Shown: positions 7,384 through 15,025, counted from the first letter of the stretch. The stretch: 18,743 nt of DNA from Candidatus Omnitrophota bacterium (GCA_041653595.1 JBAZFB010000023.1:1-18743); one strand, 5' to 3'. Notes: generated by a model from the letters alone, not told the origin. Numbers and translations are program-made.

Positions 7384-7402
7384 ATGGCGGAGAGGCAGGG
7401 AT
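7384..7402. repeat. 19-bp tRNA-Ser 3' end (right direct repeat)
   Basis: This is the partner of 4993-5011: the same 19 bases in the same orientation, forming the 3' end of tRNA-Ser. The pair encloses about 2.4 kb with three AT-rich genes. Confidence 0.75.
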
Positions 7403-7474
7403 TTGAACCCTGGAGGCCCTTACGGACCTACACGCCTTCCAAGCGTGCTGATTCAACCGCTCTCACACCTCTCC
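7385..7474 (-). tRNA. tRNA-Ser (anticodon GGA)
   Basis: On the minus strand the gene reads GGAGAGG at its 5' end and CCTCTCC plus discriminator G and an encoded CCA at its 3' end. The anticodon arm is CACGC-TTGGAAG-GCGTG, with anticodon GGA at 7440-7438 (reads UCC and UCU). A long variable arm (TAGGTCCGTAAGGGCCT region) is typical of tRNA-Ser, and the T arm is CAGGG-TTCAAAT-CCCTG. Length is 90 nt. Its last 18 nt and CCA end are duplicated at 4993-5011. Confidence 0.96.
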
Positions 7475-7484
7475 GTGAAGCAAT

Positions 7485-7513
7485 ATATTACATTATTCCC
7501 GACGGGAAATCAA
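7485..7513 (-). promoter_or_regulatory. Probable tRNA-Ser promoter
   Basis: Minus-strand TTGATT (7513-7508), a 17-base spacer and TAATAT (7490-7485), placed about 10 bases before the tRNA 5' end at 7474. Confidence 0.5.
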
Positions 7514-7532
7514 GAGGGACCGCTTTTATTTG

Positions 7533-8580
7533 CTAGCCGCCAAAATGCACCTTTTTAAAGTATAATGACACGCTCACAAGGCCGATAAGCACAGGCACCT
7601 CTACCAAAGGACCGATAACAGCCGCAAACGCAGCCCCTGAATTTATACCAAAAACAGCTACCGCCACCGCGATCGCCAGCTCAAAATTATTACTTGCCGC
7701 GGTAAAAGAAAGCGTGGCGCTCTTTGCGTAGCTTGCCCGGGCCTTTTTACTCATATAGAATGAAAGTAAAAACATGACCACAAAATAAATTAAAAGCGGC
7801 AAGGCGATCCTGGCTACGTCCAGGGGGATCCTGACAATGTACTCCCCCTTCATCGAGAACATGACCATTATAGTAAATAACAGCGCGATCAGGGTCAAAG
7901 GGCTGATCCTGGGGATAAACTTCTCATGATGCCAGGCTTTGCCTTTTGTCCTGATCACGACAAACCTGGTCAGCATCCCGGCGATAAAAGGGATGCCCAG
8001 ATAAATAAAGACGCTATACGCGATCTGCCCTATGGAAATAGGGGTAACCACTCCTTTTAACCCGAACCAAACAGGCGCGATCGTGATAAAAAACCAGGCG
8101 TAGGCAGAATAAAATATAACCTGGAAAAATGAGTTGAACGCGACCAACCCCGCGCAGTATTCCGTATCGCCCTTCGCGAGCTCATTCCAGACGATCACCA
8201 TCGCGATACAGCGGGCTAAACCGATCAGGATCAGGCCTACCATATTATTCCGGATAGTTCCTTAAGAATACGACGGCCAGGAGAAACATTAAAACCGGGC
8301 CGATGATCCAATTCTGGATAAGGGACAGGATAAGCACTTTCTTATCCCGCAGCACATCGGCTAATTCTTCATACTTGACCTTAGCCAGCGGCGGATACAT
8401 CATGAGGATAAGGCCGATAGCGATCGGTATATTGGTCGTCCCTACCTGGAACTTATTCCAAAAACCGACGATACCCGGAAAGAAATATCCGGCGCCGACC
8501 CCTATGGCCATGGCCATGAAGATCCACAGGGTCAAGAACCTGTCCAAAAATGACAACCTTTTTGTAACGCTCTCTGACAT
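7533..8580 (-). pseudogene. acr3: Acr3-type arsenite efflux permease, split by a +1 frameshift
   Basis: Two adjacent frames together encode one Acr3 transporter, which expels arsenite across the inner membrane. The first (from 8580, ending 8245) gives SFLDRFLTLWIFMAMAIGVGAGYFFPG through FLRNYPE and a stop. The second (8243-7533, 236 residues) begins MVGLILIGLARCIAMVIVWNEL and holds the essential TM4 Cys (ARC, residue 12 of this part) and the conserved SNNFELAIAVAVAVFG. Together they make about 347-350 residues, the normal Acr3 length. The junction reads GAA TAA T ATG; removing one A gives GAA TAT ATG, restoring the family sequence YPEYMVGLIL. This may be a real inactivation, an assembly error, or a split gene translated by restart, as the ATG follows the stop by one base. 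The start at 8580 is preferred over 8589 because AAGGA lies eight bases before it. Confidence 0.9.
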
Positions 8581-8600
8581 TATCGCCATCCTTTTTATTA

Positions 8601-8609
8601 ATTATACCA
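8601..8609 (-). promoter_or_regulatory. Extended -10 promoter of acr3
   Basis: Minus-strand TGGTATAAT (TATAAT at 8606-8601) lies just after the terminator of the upstream gene and about 20 bases before the acr3 start. No good -35 is visible, fitting an extended -10 promoter. The same TGGTATAATTAA string occurs in both family B repeats. Confidence 0.5.
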
Positions 8610-8610
8610 T

Positions 8611-8651
8611 AAGAAAAATGCCGGGGGGATATGCGCATATTCCCCCGGCAT
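8611..8651 (-). terminator. Rho-independent terminator after the Cys-rich peptide gene
   Basis: A near-perfect long stem (ATGCCGGGGG with CCCCCGGCAT, 8618-8651, with ATATGCGCATAT continuing it inward) is followed on the minus strand by TTTTTCTT. It separates arsR and the peptide gene from acr3. Confidence 0.8.
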
Positions 8652-8659
8652 ATCATGCG

Positions 8660-8830
8660 TTAGCAGCAGCCGCAAAAATCGCGGCATGCTTTTGCCAGGG
8701 CCTTCAGTGACCCCGCTTTAGCGGGATCCTTGGGCTTCACATCGACCTGGATGCCTTCCTTGGTCTCCGTGACCTTGCATTCAAGCTGGCTGCAAAGGTT
8801 TTCCATGTCCATTCCGCAGCAGTTTTTCAT
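8660..8830 (-). CDS. 56-residue Cys-rich peptide of the ars locus
   Basis: This short gene lies between arsR and acr3. It encodes 56 residues: MKNCCGMDMENLCSQLECKV, then TETKEGIQVDVKPKDPAKAG, then SLKALAKACRDFCGCC. Nine of 56 residues are Cys, with a CC near the start and a CGCC end. An excellent ribosome-binding site (AGGAGG, about eight bases before ATG) precedes the start at 8830, and a strong terminator follows the stop. It has no signal peptide or membrane segment, so it is likely cytoplasmic. Its gap to arsR is about 60 bases. The Cys pairs and context suggest trivalent arsenic or metal binding, such as a buffer or chaperone that hands arsenite to Acr3 or ArsR, but this is inference; I do not recognise a named family. 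Confidence 0.85.
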   Translation of the reverse strand: MKNCCGMDMENLCSQLECKVTETKEGIQVDVKPKDPAKAGSLKALAKACRDFCGCC

Positions 8831-8891
8831 CTTTTCCACCTCCTCTCGCGCTTATTTGTTCGATGCGCTTCGAACATTAAACCCAAAAAAA

Positions 8892-9173
8892 TTATTTCAG
8901 CAATTCCTTGATAAGTTTGACCGTTTCCTTGTTGACGCTGCACTTGAAGGTCCGCCCCTCCTTCTCGCAATTGATAAGGCCGGCCTTGTGCAGCTGTTTG
9001 AAATGATGGGATATTGTCGAACGCGAAAGGCTCATGCAGCCGCACGCTTTCGTGAACGCCTTTTTTATGCTTCCTTCCACAGGGCAGCATTCGTTATGGA
9101 TCAGCAGGAAGATCTTCAGCCGCTGGTTATTCGACAACGCTTTGAATATTTTTGAATAATCTGATAGTTTCAT
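8892..9173 (-). CDS. arsR: ArsR-family arsenite-responsive repressor
   Basis: The 93-residue product is a winged-helix repressor of the ArsR/SmtB family: FKALSNNQRLKIFLLI (helix 1-2), SLSRSTISHHFKQLHKAGLI (recognition helix region, about residues 48-67), then EGRTFKCSV (wing). Cys pairs C29-C30 and C44/C46 are candidate As(III) ligands; the position just before the recognition helix resembles the ArsR sensing site. It heads the locus arsR - Cys-rich peptide - acr3. The promoter and an inverted repeat lie directly upstream and overlap the start, consistent with autorepression. No ribosome-binding site is seen before the ATG and the predicted transcription start is only about three bases upstream, so the mRNA may be leaderless. 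Confidence 0.9.
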   Translation of the reverse strand: MKLSDYSKIFKALSNNQRLKIFLLIHNECCPVEGSIKKAFTKACGCMSLSRSTISHHFKQLHKAGLINCEKEGRTFKCSVNKETVKLIKELLK

Positions 9174-9174
9174 A

Positions 9175-9192
9175 GTGATAGAACTATATCAC
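9175..9192. promoter_or_regulatory. Candidate ArsR operator
   Basis: The inverted repeat GTGATA-GAACTA-TATCAC (6-bp perfect arms) overlaps the -10 box and transcription start of arsR, the expected place for ArsR autorepression. Assignment is by position and symmetry. Confidence 0.55.
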
Positions 9193-9210
9193 ACTTCCCC
9201 GATTTGTCAA
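9183..9210 (-). promoter_or_regulatory. arsR promoter
   Basis: Minus-strand consensus TTGACA (9210-9205), a 16-base spacer and TATAGT (9188-9183). The predicted start is near 9176, almost at the ATG (9173). Confidence 0.75.
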
Positions 9211-9256
9211 GATATTATTATGGAAGATATGCGACTTCCCGTCTATCGGAATATTA

Positions 9257-11269
9257 TCACTCCGCTATCCTGGAAAAAGACTCCGAGCGCGTAAGGTCAT
9301 TCCCGAAAGTGGCCCTTGACCCCACGGCCTTCACGGACTGCAGGCCGTCCATGACAGGATAAACCAGCTCATCCAGATAGAGCTTTACCAGCGGAAGGTC
9401 CATTTTCTGCGAAGGCTTGCGGTCAGCCAATGCCCGCATCCGTTCAAGGTTATTCTTATCCTCGTCGAGCATATTCCGCTTCAGCGCGATATCTTCTTTC
9501 AGGTTGTCCGATTCGTCTTGCTTCGCAGCCGTATCAGCCCCTTGCGCTTTAAGGCCTTCTATCTCCTTTTCAAGCGCCTGAAGGATCGCTGTCGATTTTT
9601 CCAGGTCCGCCTCGCCCTTGGCTATATCGGATGCTAAAGTATCGGATTTGGCCTTTGCCATTTCCTTGTATTTCTCGGCTTGCTTATCCGCGATCACCAT
9701 CCACCCGTAGAGCCATTCGCATATGCTCTTGGCCCTCAGCATCAAGACATCGGCCTTAAGAAAATATACTGAATTGCACTCTCCGGTAAGGCCCTGATTA
9801 ACGGCCTTGAAATCCTCGTTCTCCAGGAGAGACTTTAAGCCGCCCTTCGACGTGTCTATCGACACTTTTATGGGTTTGCGCCCCAACGATACAAGCAGAT
9901 AATCCCCCATATAGCAGTATGACGGCTGCAGGTCCGTTCCGAACGGCAGATTGATATATTTTAGGTCGACGCCTTTATATCCTTCCGATTGAAGGGAGAT
10001 TTCGCCGTCTTTCAACAGGGAATCCAGGGCTTTTTCGATGGTCGCCTTGTTTTTCACTTTGAAACAAGCGACAAATTCCATCATGGGAAGCAGGCCTTCC
10101 ACGTTGATGTCCATAAGTATAAAAGCGGCTTCATCGCCCAGCGCGGGGATCAAATCATTATCAAGGCTCATCCCGATCTTAGCTTCCAATCCGGAGACAA
10201 GGCCCTTTAGCGGAAATGCCTTATCGGGTTGGCCGGCCTGGGCGGACTGCCGCTCCATTTCGGAGCTGATGTATTCCCAATACGACTTAAAGTCGAAAGT
10301 TCCCCATTGGTAACTGATGGCATTTTCCGGCGCAAACTTGACGGTCCCGTCCTTCCGGGGCGCGAGGGAATATAATTTTGCATAAAGGGGGATCATCTTC
10401 GCTCTATCGTAAAAGAATACGGTCTCTAATTTATTATTCCCCGCGAAATAGGCATAACCCATCGTCTTGAAACCCGAGTACAGCCCGAGCATCTTGCTGA
10501 TCTGCTCGTTTGCCGCGGCGGGTTGTTTGATATTGGAAACAAGCGATCCGATATTGCCATAGACAGCGACGCTCGCGTTCTTTGAAAGCTTCAGCATGGT
10601 AGAGATGTAGTCTTTGTCCTGGGAAAGGGAAGGCCTGTCCTTGCTGATGACATCGATACAGGAAGCAGCGGCCTTCTTCCCGGCGCCGATTATCAACAGG
10701 TCCTTTATCTTCGTATAAGCAAGATCGGTATTATCGTTGATCTTGACGATCGTGATCTTCCTGCCCTTATAGGTCTCCTCGGATACGGCAACCTTTTTTC
10801 CCGATCTGTTTATGAGTTTTGACACGAATTCGATAAAATCGGCCTCCGGCCTGGTCCTCGTCACTAAGACAGCGTTTGACGCGGCGTCCTGTATCGCCCC
10901 GGGGCCTATCTCCTTGATATTGCCCGGATACACCGCGAGCGCCATCTCTTTTCCGAAGAATTCATTTATCACCTGTCCGCCGAAGGCGCTTGAGAGCCAT
11001 TTCCTCGCGTCCTGATATTCCTCCATGTCCTTCTTGCTCGCGCCGCTTTTTTCCATCAACTTCCCTATGTCGATCTTTTTGATGTTCTTCCAAAGCCGCG
11101 TGCCCTTGAACTCATTGATCTGCTTTTCCGCATCCGTGATCCGGATATACGCTATTGCGCCGGAAGGAAGGACGTTATCTACGGGAAGTTTGGCCGCCGT
11201 TGATTGGTAAATTATTACGGCCGCTAAAACCAAAGCCAAGACAGAGGCAATAATTACCGGCTTTTTCAT
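9257..11269 (-). CDS. DUF3352-like envelope protein with coiled coil
   Basis: The 670-residue protein starts with a short signal or anchor segment (MKKPVIIASVLALVLAAVIIYQS), so most of it is probably periplasmic. Next comes LPVDNVLPSGAIAYIRITDAEKQ, the usual opening of DUF3352-like proteins, then repeated beta-rich units such as SNAVLVTRTRPEADFIEFVSKL, NASVAVYGNIGSLV and EAAFILMDINVEGLLPMMEF. Residues about 528-612 are a charged coiled coil (KQAEKYKEMAKAKSDTLASD onward) that looks inserted before a short C-terminal domain. The start at 11269 has AAGGAG five bases upstream. No catalytic motif is visible; function of the family is unknown. It stands alone on the minus strand, about 80 bases ahead of the arsR promoter, and its codon use resembles the xyl operon rather than the AT-rich blocks. 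Confidence 0.75.
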   Translation of the reverse strand: MKKPVIIASVLALVLAAVIIYQSTAAKLPVDNVLPSGAIAYIRITDAEKQINEFKGTRLWKNIKKIDIGKLMEKSGASKKDMEEYQDARKWLSSAFGGQVINEFFGKEMALAVYPGNIKEIGPGAIQDAASNAVLVTRTRPEADFIEFVSKLINRSGKKVAVSEETYKGRKITIVKINDNTDLAYTKIKDLLIIGAGKKAAASCIDVISKDRPSLSQDKDYISTMLKLSKNASVAVYGNIGSLVSNIKQPAAANEQISKMLGLYSGFKTMGYAYFAGNNKLETVFFYDRAKMIPLYAKLYSLAPRKDGTVKFAPENAISYQWGTFDFKSYWEYISSEMERQSAQAGQPDKAFPLKGLVSGLEAKIGMSLDNDLIPALGDEAAFILMDINVEGLLPMMEFVACFKVKNKATIEKALDSLLKDGEISLQSEGYKGVDLKYINLPFGTDLQPSYCYMGDYLLVSLGRKPIKVSIDTSKGGLKSLLENEDFKAVNQGLTGECNSVYFLKADVLMLRAKSICEWLYGWMVIADKQAEKYKEMAKAKSDTLASDIAKGEADLEKSTAILQALEKEIEGLKAQGADTAAKQDESDNLKEDIALKRNMLDEDKNNLERMRALADRKPSQKMDLPLVKLYLDELVYPVMDGLQSVKAVGSRATFGNDLTRSESFSRIAE

Positions 11270-11402
11270 CTTATCTCCTTTTATTTAAAGCGATGTTAAA
11301 TGAGGACGGCTTTCTAACTCTCCGTATCCTAATATATTACGATATTACCATAGAGAAGTCAATGAGTCGGGAACCGTTTAGGCGGGGATACCGGAGAGGA
11401 GT

Positions 11403-12077
11403 CTATTTATTGCTCTCATTTTTCCTTTTTGCGATACCGAATAACCCAAGTAAACCGGAGCCAAGCAATAACATGCTTGCCGGTTCCGGAATTGGCGCCC
11501 ATGGAGTATCACCTGCATAACAATCGTCAAAATACGCAGTGCCGCTGCCGTTTCCCCATGTCTCCAAAAGAACTGCATACCTTATAGAAGTCGTACCTGC
11601 CGGAGCAACTGTCTCCCACCACCAAGCGCCCCACTCGCTTCCGTATGCCTCAGACACCGATCCCTTAACCGGAGAGCCTATGGTAACGTCAGGCGCGCTT
11701 TCAAACGCTATTTCCAGGGTCGCCAGCGAATGGTTGCCTCCCAAAGGCGCCGGCATATTCAGGGGCTGACGGACATATAATCTGTTTCCGGCCGTAAAAG
11801 GTATCCTCTGGCCCCAGCCGCCCCACGCGCCGGCAGTACCCGCAAACTCTGCCTTTGCGGAATAGGATCCGCTCCACTTGATACCGGATTCCTTTGCCCC
11901 GATCACGCTTGGGTCATTGAACATACTCCACCAATCTGCGGGAACCTCTGCGCCGCCTGCGCCCCATGGGCCCCACATCTCAAAATCGGGATTGACCAGC
12001 AAATTGGCGGCGTGCGCCGGAGATGCCAGGGGAAAGATCAACCCAATAATTAATACGAGGAAGTATGTCTTTTTCAT
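11403..12077 (-). CDS. PEP-CTERM exported protein
   Basis: The 224-residue product has a Sec signal peptide (MKKTYFLVLIIGLIFPLASPAHA, cleavage before ANLLVN) and a C-terminal PEP-CTERM sorting signal: PIPEPASMLLLGSGLLGLFG followed by IAKRKNESNK, that is PEP motif, hydrophobic helix and basic tail. Such proteins are processed by an exosortase (EpsH-type) and linked to extracellular polysaccharide. The middle (NLLVNPDFEMWGPWGAGG, then WSGSYSAKAEF, DVTIGSPVKGSVSEAYG, TAYFDDCYAGD) looks like a Trp/Gly-rich carbohydrate-binding-type beta sandwich, a common partner of PEP-CTERM. An upstream in-frame start at 12140 exists, but 12077 gives a proper signal peptide. The ribosome-binding site is weak. 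A TATAAT lies at 12169-12164 on the minus strand. No exosortase is in the window. Confidence 0.9.
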   Translation of the reverse strand: MKKTYFLVLIIGLIFPLASPAHAANLLVNPDFEMWGPWGAGGAEVPADWWSMFNDPSVIGAKESGIKWSGSYSAKAEFAGTAGAWGGWGQRIPFTAGNRLYVRQPLNMPAPLGGNHSLATLEIAFESAPDVTIGSPVKGSVSEAYGSEWGAWWWETVAPAGTTSIRYAVLLETWGNGSGTAYFDDCYAGDTPWAPIPEPASMLLLGSGLLGLFGIAKRKNESNK

Positions 12078-12275
12078 TTTCGTTAATCTCGGTAATTTGC
12101 CCACAAGGGCATTATTGAGGAAAAAAAAGAGAGAAACCAATACTAACCCGAGTTACGTCTTAGATTATAGAGCTAATTTTACCATGTAAGCGGACTTTAG
12201 CAAGGAAATTAAATTGTTTTTTATGGGTAAATTTTTAAGCGGTTTACACTGCAAGTACCGAGCACAATATCCCGT

Positions 12276-13136
12276 TTATTTGATAGGACCAGATCTATCG
12301 AATGGATAGATAATCTTATACGCTTTGCCTCTTAGGGATTTTCTCGGAATAAGACCGAAATACCTGCTGTCTTTGCTGTTGGCACTATTATCGCCAAGGA
12401 CAAAGTAGCTATCCGAAGGTATCTTTACTGGCTGACCAACTTTAGCGTAGTCGCCTCTATTATAGTAATAGATTCTTTTGAATGCTTCGGGCTCTGTTAT
12501 GGCGATACCATTCATTATCACTTTCCCGTCTTTTATTTCAATTGTTTCGCCAGGTAAGCCTGCGATTCGTTTGACAAAGTTAATTTTGGGATCAAAGGGA
12601 GAGGTAAAAATAACCACATCTCCCCTTTTCGGCTCCGTTTTCTTGTATATGCCCTTATCTGCAAATATCCTATCCCCTACCATTAAAGCCGGTGTCATTG
12701 TGCCTGATGGGATTTTATATGCTTCCATTACGTTCGACTTAATATATCGAGCAAGCGGCCAGGCAATTATATCGGACGGGTTGAATATAAACATGATAAA
12801 AAGGATACCGAGAATAATTAAAACTCTTTTCCCGGCCGTTATGCTTCTGATGAGATTATTTTTGACATTATATGCCTTTGCGCATCTATAGGCATCAATG
12901 ATAACAAATATGCCATAAGCAAATAAAATGATAAACGCGCAGCCCAGTAGATAAATATTGATCCTACTGTTGGGATTTACCGCATAATATAAGAAGCCCG
13001 GGATTACTATAATGAAGGGTATGCAAAAAAATAGGATCCCTCTTATTATTCTTCCTGCATATATCTGCCCTAATCCCCCAAAAATAAAGGACAACATTAC
13101 CGCAATTAAGGGTTCTTTTGGTTTAAGATCGCTCAT
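12276..13136 (-). CDS. lepB: Signal peptidase I with N-terminal TM2-like domain and Thr at the Ser site
   Basis: The 286-residue protein joins an N-terminal membrane domain (PLIAVMLSFIFGGLGQIYAG near residues 9-28, TM2-like, three or four helices to about residue 118) to a type I signal peptidase, which removes Sec signal peptides at the outer face of the inner membrane. The peptidase boxes are present: EAYKIPSGTMTPALMVGDRI (143-155), the general-base Lys K189 in NFVKRIAGLPGE, and VLGDNSANSKDSRYFGLIP. The usual nucleophile, the Ser before Met in IPSxSM, is Thr146 here; Ser144 remains two residues earlier. The start at 13136 is chosen over 13211 because GAGGA lies four bases upstream and it begins seven bases after the previous gene's stop. 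It is probably co-transcribed with 13144-13623 from the family A copy 2 promoter. Confidence 0.92.
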   Translation of the reverse strand: MSDLKPKEPLIAVMLSFIFGGLGQIYAGRIIRGILFFCIPFIIVIPGFLYYAVNPNSRINIYLLGCAFIILFAYGIFVIIDAYRCAKAYNVKNNLIRSITAGKRVLIILGILFIMFIFNPSDIIAWPLARYIKSNVMEAYKIPSGTMTPALMVGDRIFADKGIYKKTEPKRGDVVIFTSPFDPKINFVKRIAGLPGETIEIKDGKVIMNGIAITEPEAFKRIYYYNRGDYAKVGQPVKIPSDSYFVLGDNSANSKDSRYFGLIPRKSLRGKAYKIIYPFDRSGPIK

Positions 13137-13143
13137 TCTTTCC

Positions 13144-13623
13144 TCAGGAAGAAGATCCTGCTGCATTAAACGCCTGTTTATCTCCGGCCGCCACAATGAA
13201 CAATAAGACAATATATATAACTACGCCGGATAATATATTGACCACCTTTAAAACTATATTCTCGGGCAGCAGAAGAACATTGAAAAGTATTTCTATGCAT
13301 AAAGCCGAATAGATGAGTTTAATGGCTGGTCGCCTCATCTGGAGAAGGCGCGCCGATGCGAAAACAAAAAATCCCGAGACGAGGATCCCTATCAACCCGA
13401 GAAAAAGGCAACTGTTACGCAAATAAGGCGTATTCCAAAGTTGAGTCATCATTCTAAGGAACTCACTGTTCTGTTGTCCGGCCGGCATCTGTCTTTGCGC
13501 CTCCATAAGCAACTTCGGCATAAAGATAGGCATAAGCATAGTCAGCACGGCACCCAGGGTCCCGAGGCTTCCCCAAATAATTCCAATGACTCCTACGGCC
13601 GTCGCCCAAGCCGGTCTTTTCAT
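13144..13623 (-). CDS. Small four-helix membrane protein, unknown
   Basis: I do not recognise a family. The 159-residue product has four predicted helices (about residues 7-34, 71-92, 101-119, 126-146) with a Met/Gln-rich loop (MEAQRQMPAGQQNSEFLRMM) between the first two. The start at 13623 has GGAG about seven bases upstream. It is followed after seven bases by the signal peptidase start, so the two form an operon and it may act with the peptidase or exported proteins. The promoter is probably the one inside family A copy 2, giving a leader of about 90 bases that includes the tRNA-like hairpin. Confidence 0.75.
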   Translation of the reverse strand: MKRPAWATAVGVIGIIWGSLGTLGAVLTMLMPIFMPKLLMEAQRQMPAGQQNSEFLRMMTQLWNTPYLRNSCLFLGLIGILVSGFFVFASARLLQMRRPAIKLIYSALCIEILFNVLLLPENIVLKVVNILSGVVIYIVLLFIVAAGDKQAFNAAGSSS

Positions 13624-13674
13624 CGCTTATCTCCTACTATTTACGCTTTAGTGAACACGTTCTAGCAAACAAAC

Positions 13675-13773
13675 TGGCGGAGAGTGGAGGATGATAATGC
13701 CTCCGCTCCCAATGCCATTATAATAAATAAGTTACGTTAATGCAAGTTGGTTACTATACAGGAATCGTACAGG
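13675..13773 (-). repeat. Family A repeat, copy 2 (99 bp)
   Basis: Same length and order as copies 1 and 3: CCTGTACGATTCCTG, TTGCAT/TATAAT promoter, GGCATTGGGAGCGGAG, variable centre, CTCTCCGCCA. It lies between the end of 13823-15025 and the start of the signal peptidase operon. Confidence 0.85.
13717..13745 (-). promoter_or_regulatory. Promoter inside family A copy 2
   Basis: Minus-strand TTGCAT (13745-13740), a 17-base spacer and TATAAT (13722-13717), pointing at the signal peptidase operon. Confidence 0.6.
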
Positions 13774-13790
13774 TTTTATAGACGTTTCTT

Positions 13791-13814
13791 TGGTACTTGG
13801 GCACGTTTTGGCAT
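13791..13814 (-). repeat. Short relative of family C (copy D1)
   Basis: Plus-strand tggtacttgggcacgttttg: it keeps the tggtac and ggcacg ends of family C but lacks about ten central bases. The core GGCACGTTTTGG recurs at 16129-16140. It lies just after the stop of the gene at 13823. Confidence 0.45.
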
Positions 13815-13822
13815 AAAAATAT

Positions 13823-15025
13823 TCACTGTCTACAAAATATTATCGATTGTAATTCACCTTCCCATATTTTTTCATCACGAAAGATCTTGGCTAAGGGATC
13901 AGCGTGATATGTTATTGCCTTATATTCAACTCTTAATTTCTTTCCCTTAAACTCGGTGTCCGGATATGCCTCATCAAGGTTCATCACATAATCATAACTA
14001 TTGCCAGGGGCAATTGTTATTTTTTCAATGTGGACAGGACGATCGGGAGCTAGAGGAGCAGAAAATTCTCCCTGGTTTATTCCCACCCGAATACTGCACG
14101 AATGGATGTAATTGCGGGGCACAATCGGTGATTTCCTGTTTCCATCCACTATTATGCCGATTACACCTAGCCATTCTTGTAAATGGTTAGGGTTCTTTCC
14201 TTCAATCTTGCCTGGTGCTTCCATAAAAATATTTATATTTTTATCATCGTAATTCTTTATTACTATCTCGATAGATTTGTCTGTTTTAAACTTTGCTTGC
14301 AATTCTAAACCGTTGATTATTAAAGGGAGATTCTTACCATAACGAGATTTGTTTTCTTGCCAGAATTTTTCCCAAGCCTTATTACCCGGTACTCTAGCCT
14401 CCTTTGATTTATACCATAAATTATTATTATCAATTCCACCAACAAATAAAATACCAAAATTCTTGTTAAGAACGTACATGATATTATAATTAACACTATG
14501 ATCGGGATGATTTAGCGCTTTTATCATTTTCTCAATCTGATCAGAACCGAAAGGAACTTTATATACCGAGAGACGTCTCAACACTTCGGAACATACTGAA
14601 TTAGCGTTTCCATTTATACAACCTTTTTTAATCCAATCTTCATATTCGGGGATATCTTTACTGAGACCTTCGATTAAATAATCAATATATTTATACTCAC
14701 CTAACATGACCAAACTGCCAAATATATAATAACGAATGAATGAGTCATATCTGTATGTAGTATTATTCTTATTCTTTTCGAGGAATTCTTTCAAATATTT
14801 AATAGTTTCTTTATTTCCTAATACGCCGATTGCCTCATAATCATATTGTTCATCATTATATTTTTCTACTCCGCTCAAGTAATATTCTAATTTCTTCAAT
14901 TTATCTTTTATGAGAGGAGTGCCTTCAATTTGTGCATATTCATTCATAATAAATTCTTGGTTATCAGCAAAAACTATTATTGGGCTTACCACTAGTATTA
15001 AAATAAAAATAATAAGTCTGATCAT
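13823..15025 (-). CDS. Secreted protein of unknown function with HEAT-like N-terminal part
   Basis: I do not recognise a specific family. The 400-residue product has a signal peptide (MIRLIIFILILVVSPIIVFA, then DNQEF), so it is periplasmic or secreted. The first half is helical with repeat-like units (EAIGVLGNKETIKYLKEFLE; VMLGEYKYIDYLIEGLSKD; IEKMIKALNHPDHSVNYNIM), resembling HEAT-type repeats. The second half is beta-rich with ELQAKFKTDKSIEIVIKNYD and IEKITIAPGNSYDYVMNL, resembling a beta-sandwich domain. The start at 15025 is chosen over 15106 because GGAGGG lies six to seven bases upstream and it yields the signal peptide. It lies alone between family A copies 3 and 2, with the copy 3 promoter about 190 bases upstream. 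Codon use is AT-rich like the other cassette genes. Confidence 0.8.
   Translation of the reverse strand: MIRLIIFILILVVSPIIVFADNQEFIMNEYAQIEGTPLIKDKLKKLEYYLSGVEKYNDEQYDYEAIGVLGNKETIKYLKEFLEKNKNNTTYRYDSFIRYYIFGSLVMLGEYKYIDYLIEGLSKDIPEYEDWIKKGCINGNANSVCSEVLRRLSVYKVPFGSDQIEKMIKALNHPDHSVNYNIMYVLNKNFGILFVGGIDNNNLWYKSKEARVPGNKAWEKFWQENKSRYGKNLPLIINGLELQAKFKTDKSIEIVIKNYDDKNINIFMEAPGKIEGKNPNHLQEWLGVIGIIVDGNRKSPIVPRNYIHSCSIRVGINQGEFSAPLAPDRPVHIEKITIAPGNSYDYVMNLDEAYPDTEFKGKKLRVEYKAITYHADPLAKIFRDEKIWEGELQSIIFCRQ

Noticed and set aside
12251..12268. Another family C copy near the end of the signal peptidase gene
   Set aside because: Only agtaccgagcac partly resembles tggtacttgggcac; too short and diverged.
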